Shown: positions 62,380 to 64,000 of the stretch, piece by piece
Layout: each line of letters opens with the position of its first letter
Position numbering within the stretch: position 1 is the stretch's first letter
Source: Cinnamomum chago
Lineage: Eukaryota > Streptophyta > Magnoliopsida > Laurales > Lauraceae
DNA length: 64,000 nt
Assembly: GCA_038049695.1 (NCBI GenBank)
Contig: CP142454.1
Span: forward strand, 90,976,501-91,040,500
Direction: 5' to 3'
The notes under the pieces: generated by a model
Told to the model about the DNA's origin: nothing
Database searches by the model: none
The model's input: only the letters and a program-made list of their open reading frames with translations
Position numbers and translations under genes: made by a program

Positions 62380-64000
62380 TATAAAGCAAAAGAAGGAAAA
62401 AAAGGCCAAAAAATCGGTTTTTGAAATTTCCGCTGTATCTATCCGCGGTATACCTGCAGTTTCCAGATTTCCTCCTCTCAAAGAGGAGGAAAACCGGAAA
62501 CTGCCAGTTTACCGCCGATTGTAGCAGCGGTAAAGCTTCAATTTCCGGTTTTCCTCCTCTCAGAGAGGACGAAATCTGGAAAGTAACGAGTTTACCGCCG
62601 ATTCCAGCAGCGGTAAAGCTGAGTGAGTGTCCAAATAAAGTCGCAAGGCCTTTCCATTTCCAACTAAAAAATAATAGAATGAAAGAAACGATAGTTGTTT
62701 TTTTCTCGCAGCGTATTTCCAGTGAACACCCATATGATATGAATAGGGAGAAAAAAATCACACAAGCTGACTTTGGCAATTGACACATGTTGAATTCAAT
62801 TTCTAGTCTTTCTAATATATGTGCTTCCCCATAAATAAAAGTAGAAATATATAAATGGTCAGCAAATATCATCGCCATAATTAAAGAATAAAATCTTAGA
62901 TATCACTCTATTAAAGCAATTTGCACCTGTCTACAACTCCATCCTTAAATCTTTCATCACTCGTAGTCCTTGATGGTCATCCGTGTGATTCACTTGATAA
63001 TAAATTCTTAAAAATTCAATTCCATGCAAAACAGAGTGGCCTTTAAGGGAGCACATCTGTGAAAGAAAATTTAAAAGCATTGAGTGTTATCACGAATCTA
63101 ATCTAGAGCAATGACACAAAAGGTTTTGCAAACTTGTTATCAACATCTAAGCTTTATTTTTGTTGACATGCTTAGATTTGGAGACTCTCTGGACCTAACC
63201 AGAAAGCTGAACGACTGATGGAACTGGTCAAATCAAGCTCGATAACTATTTAGGACCGTAGCAAAACAACACACGCTCGCTTCCACGCATAGAAAGGCAG
63301 TGATGTCTCGACTACTACGGGATGTCTGTACGGTTGCAAACGGAATGGTTTCGGATCGGAACGATAGTGGACTCGGACCCGTTTCTGAATAACGGTTCCG
63401 GTTGTGATTCCGGTTTTGTCTCGTAACTCGTTTAGTTGGTCCAGACCCATTTCTGAATAACGGTTCCGGTTCTGAATCCGGTTTTGACTCGTAACTTGTT
63501 TAGTTAGTTCCAGACCCGGCTCCAATAGGATAACCCGGATCCGGGTCTACCTAGAGGACTGGAATCCTGTTCCAAAATTGATTCTAATTTATCTTTATTC
63601 TTCATGTATCCTAAAATAAGCATATCATTCAACTCAAAACAGTGCGTCAAGTCCACTACCGCTAATATTGTACGTAAAAATGCCCACAAAAAGGGAGTTA
63701 ATTTTGAGGTACAATTTGCAATATCAAATTCTCATAAGCCGGGTCCACGCGTCGGAACCTATATGAACCCGGACCCGTTTATCAATCGGAACCTAAAATA
63801 GGTTCCGGACCCGGACCCGTTTATGAACCGGGACCTAAAATAGGTTCCCGACCCGGTTTTTTACGGGTCGGAACTTCTGGGTAATCGGATACCCGTTTGG
63901 CCCCTACATGTTTGCGATTGTAGGCTCTTTTTTTTTTCTCCGATTGAAATGAAGGTTCTACTGGTATCACGTACATACTCGGTCGTAGATTTTAGTATCT
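62380..64000. repeat. Array unit 17, partial
   Basis: The first 1,621 bp of a unit are cut by the window edge. The opening ~200 bases match unit 15. Later sites are its own (CTCTATTAAAG near 62,907, TTTGCACCTG near 62,920, AATGCCCAC near 63,679), and GATGTCTGTACGG is back in the full form. Confidence 0.9.

Larger units (their letters stand above)
1..64000. repeat. 2.6-kb megasatellite array, 17 units, interrupted by two transposons
   Basis: The same ~2.6-kb sequence recurs head to tail through the window. I placed unit starts at the AATAAAGC tract 41 bases before the GAAATTTCC landmark. Starts fall at 1, 2607, 5212, 7827, 10444, 13061, 15665, 18272, 20877, 23496, 37014, 49357, 51967, 54577, 57173, 59784 and 62380. 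Periods are 2,596-2,619 bp after removing the two insertions. Neighbouring units differ by scattered substitutions and short indels, so the array is young. The period is far longer than a nucleosome-sized plant satellite. The family is not one I recognise. The array runs off both ends of the window. Confidence 0.97.

Overview
The window looks like nuclear DNA of a flowering plant. It holds a Mutator-like DNA transposon carrying a plant mobile domain (PMD) gene, a plant-type Ty1-copia retrotransposon primed by initiator Met-tRNA, and long stretches with no host gene. The species cannot be told from the sequence. I recognise no rRNA, tRNA, CRISPR or intact host protein gene.

Layout. (1) Bases 1-25,488, 36,393-39,450 and 49,171-64,000 are one head-to-tail array of a repeat with a period of 2,596-2,619 bp. 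Sixteen full units and one partial unit are visible. Each unit has a duplicated 82-bp module able to form hairpins, four clusters rich in GGACCC/GGAACC, and a short tract with a pol III B-box-like sequence. None of the reading frames in the unit looks like a real gene. (2) Unit 10 is split by a 10,904-bp Mutator-like element (25,489-36,392) with a perfect 9-bp target duplication and 246-bp terminal inverted repeats that differ at 5 positions. It carries a three-exon MURA transposase on the minus strand, intact except for one TAG, and a damaged PMD gene on the plus strand. The two are convergent, as mudrA and mudrB are in maize MuDR. (3) Unit 11 is split by a 9,720-bp Ty1-copia element (39,451-49,170) with a 5-bp target duplication and 2.0-kb LTRs that are almost identical. 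It is a young fossil with about one break in its coding region.

The array is itself evolving. Units 13-14 and 15-16 form a 5,207-bp higher-order dimer, and units 14 and 16 look identical by eye. Units 9-10 and 11-12 show a second dimer relation once the two insertions are removed. Several units are mosaics of older (units 1-4) and newer subtypes, as expected from unequal exchange and gene conversion.

The best candidates for something undescribed are the 2.6-kb megasatellite with its hairpin modules and nested higher-order structure, and the six evenly spaced 14-bp palindromes in each terminal repeat of the Mutator-like element. All coordinates and counts come from reading the sequence; no alignment or database search was run.
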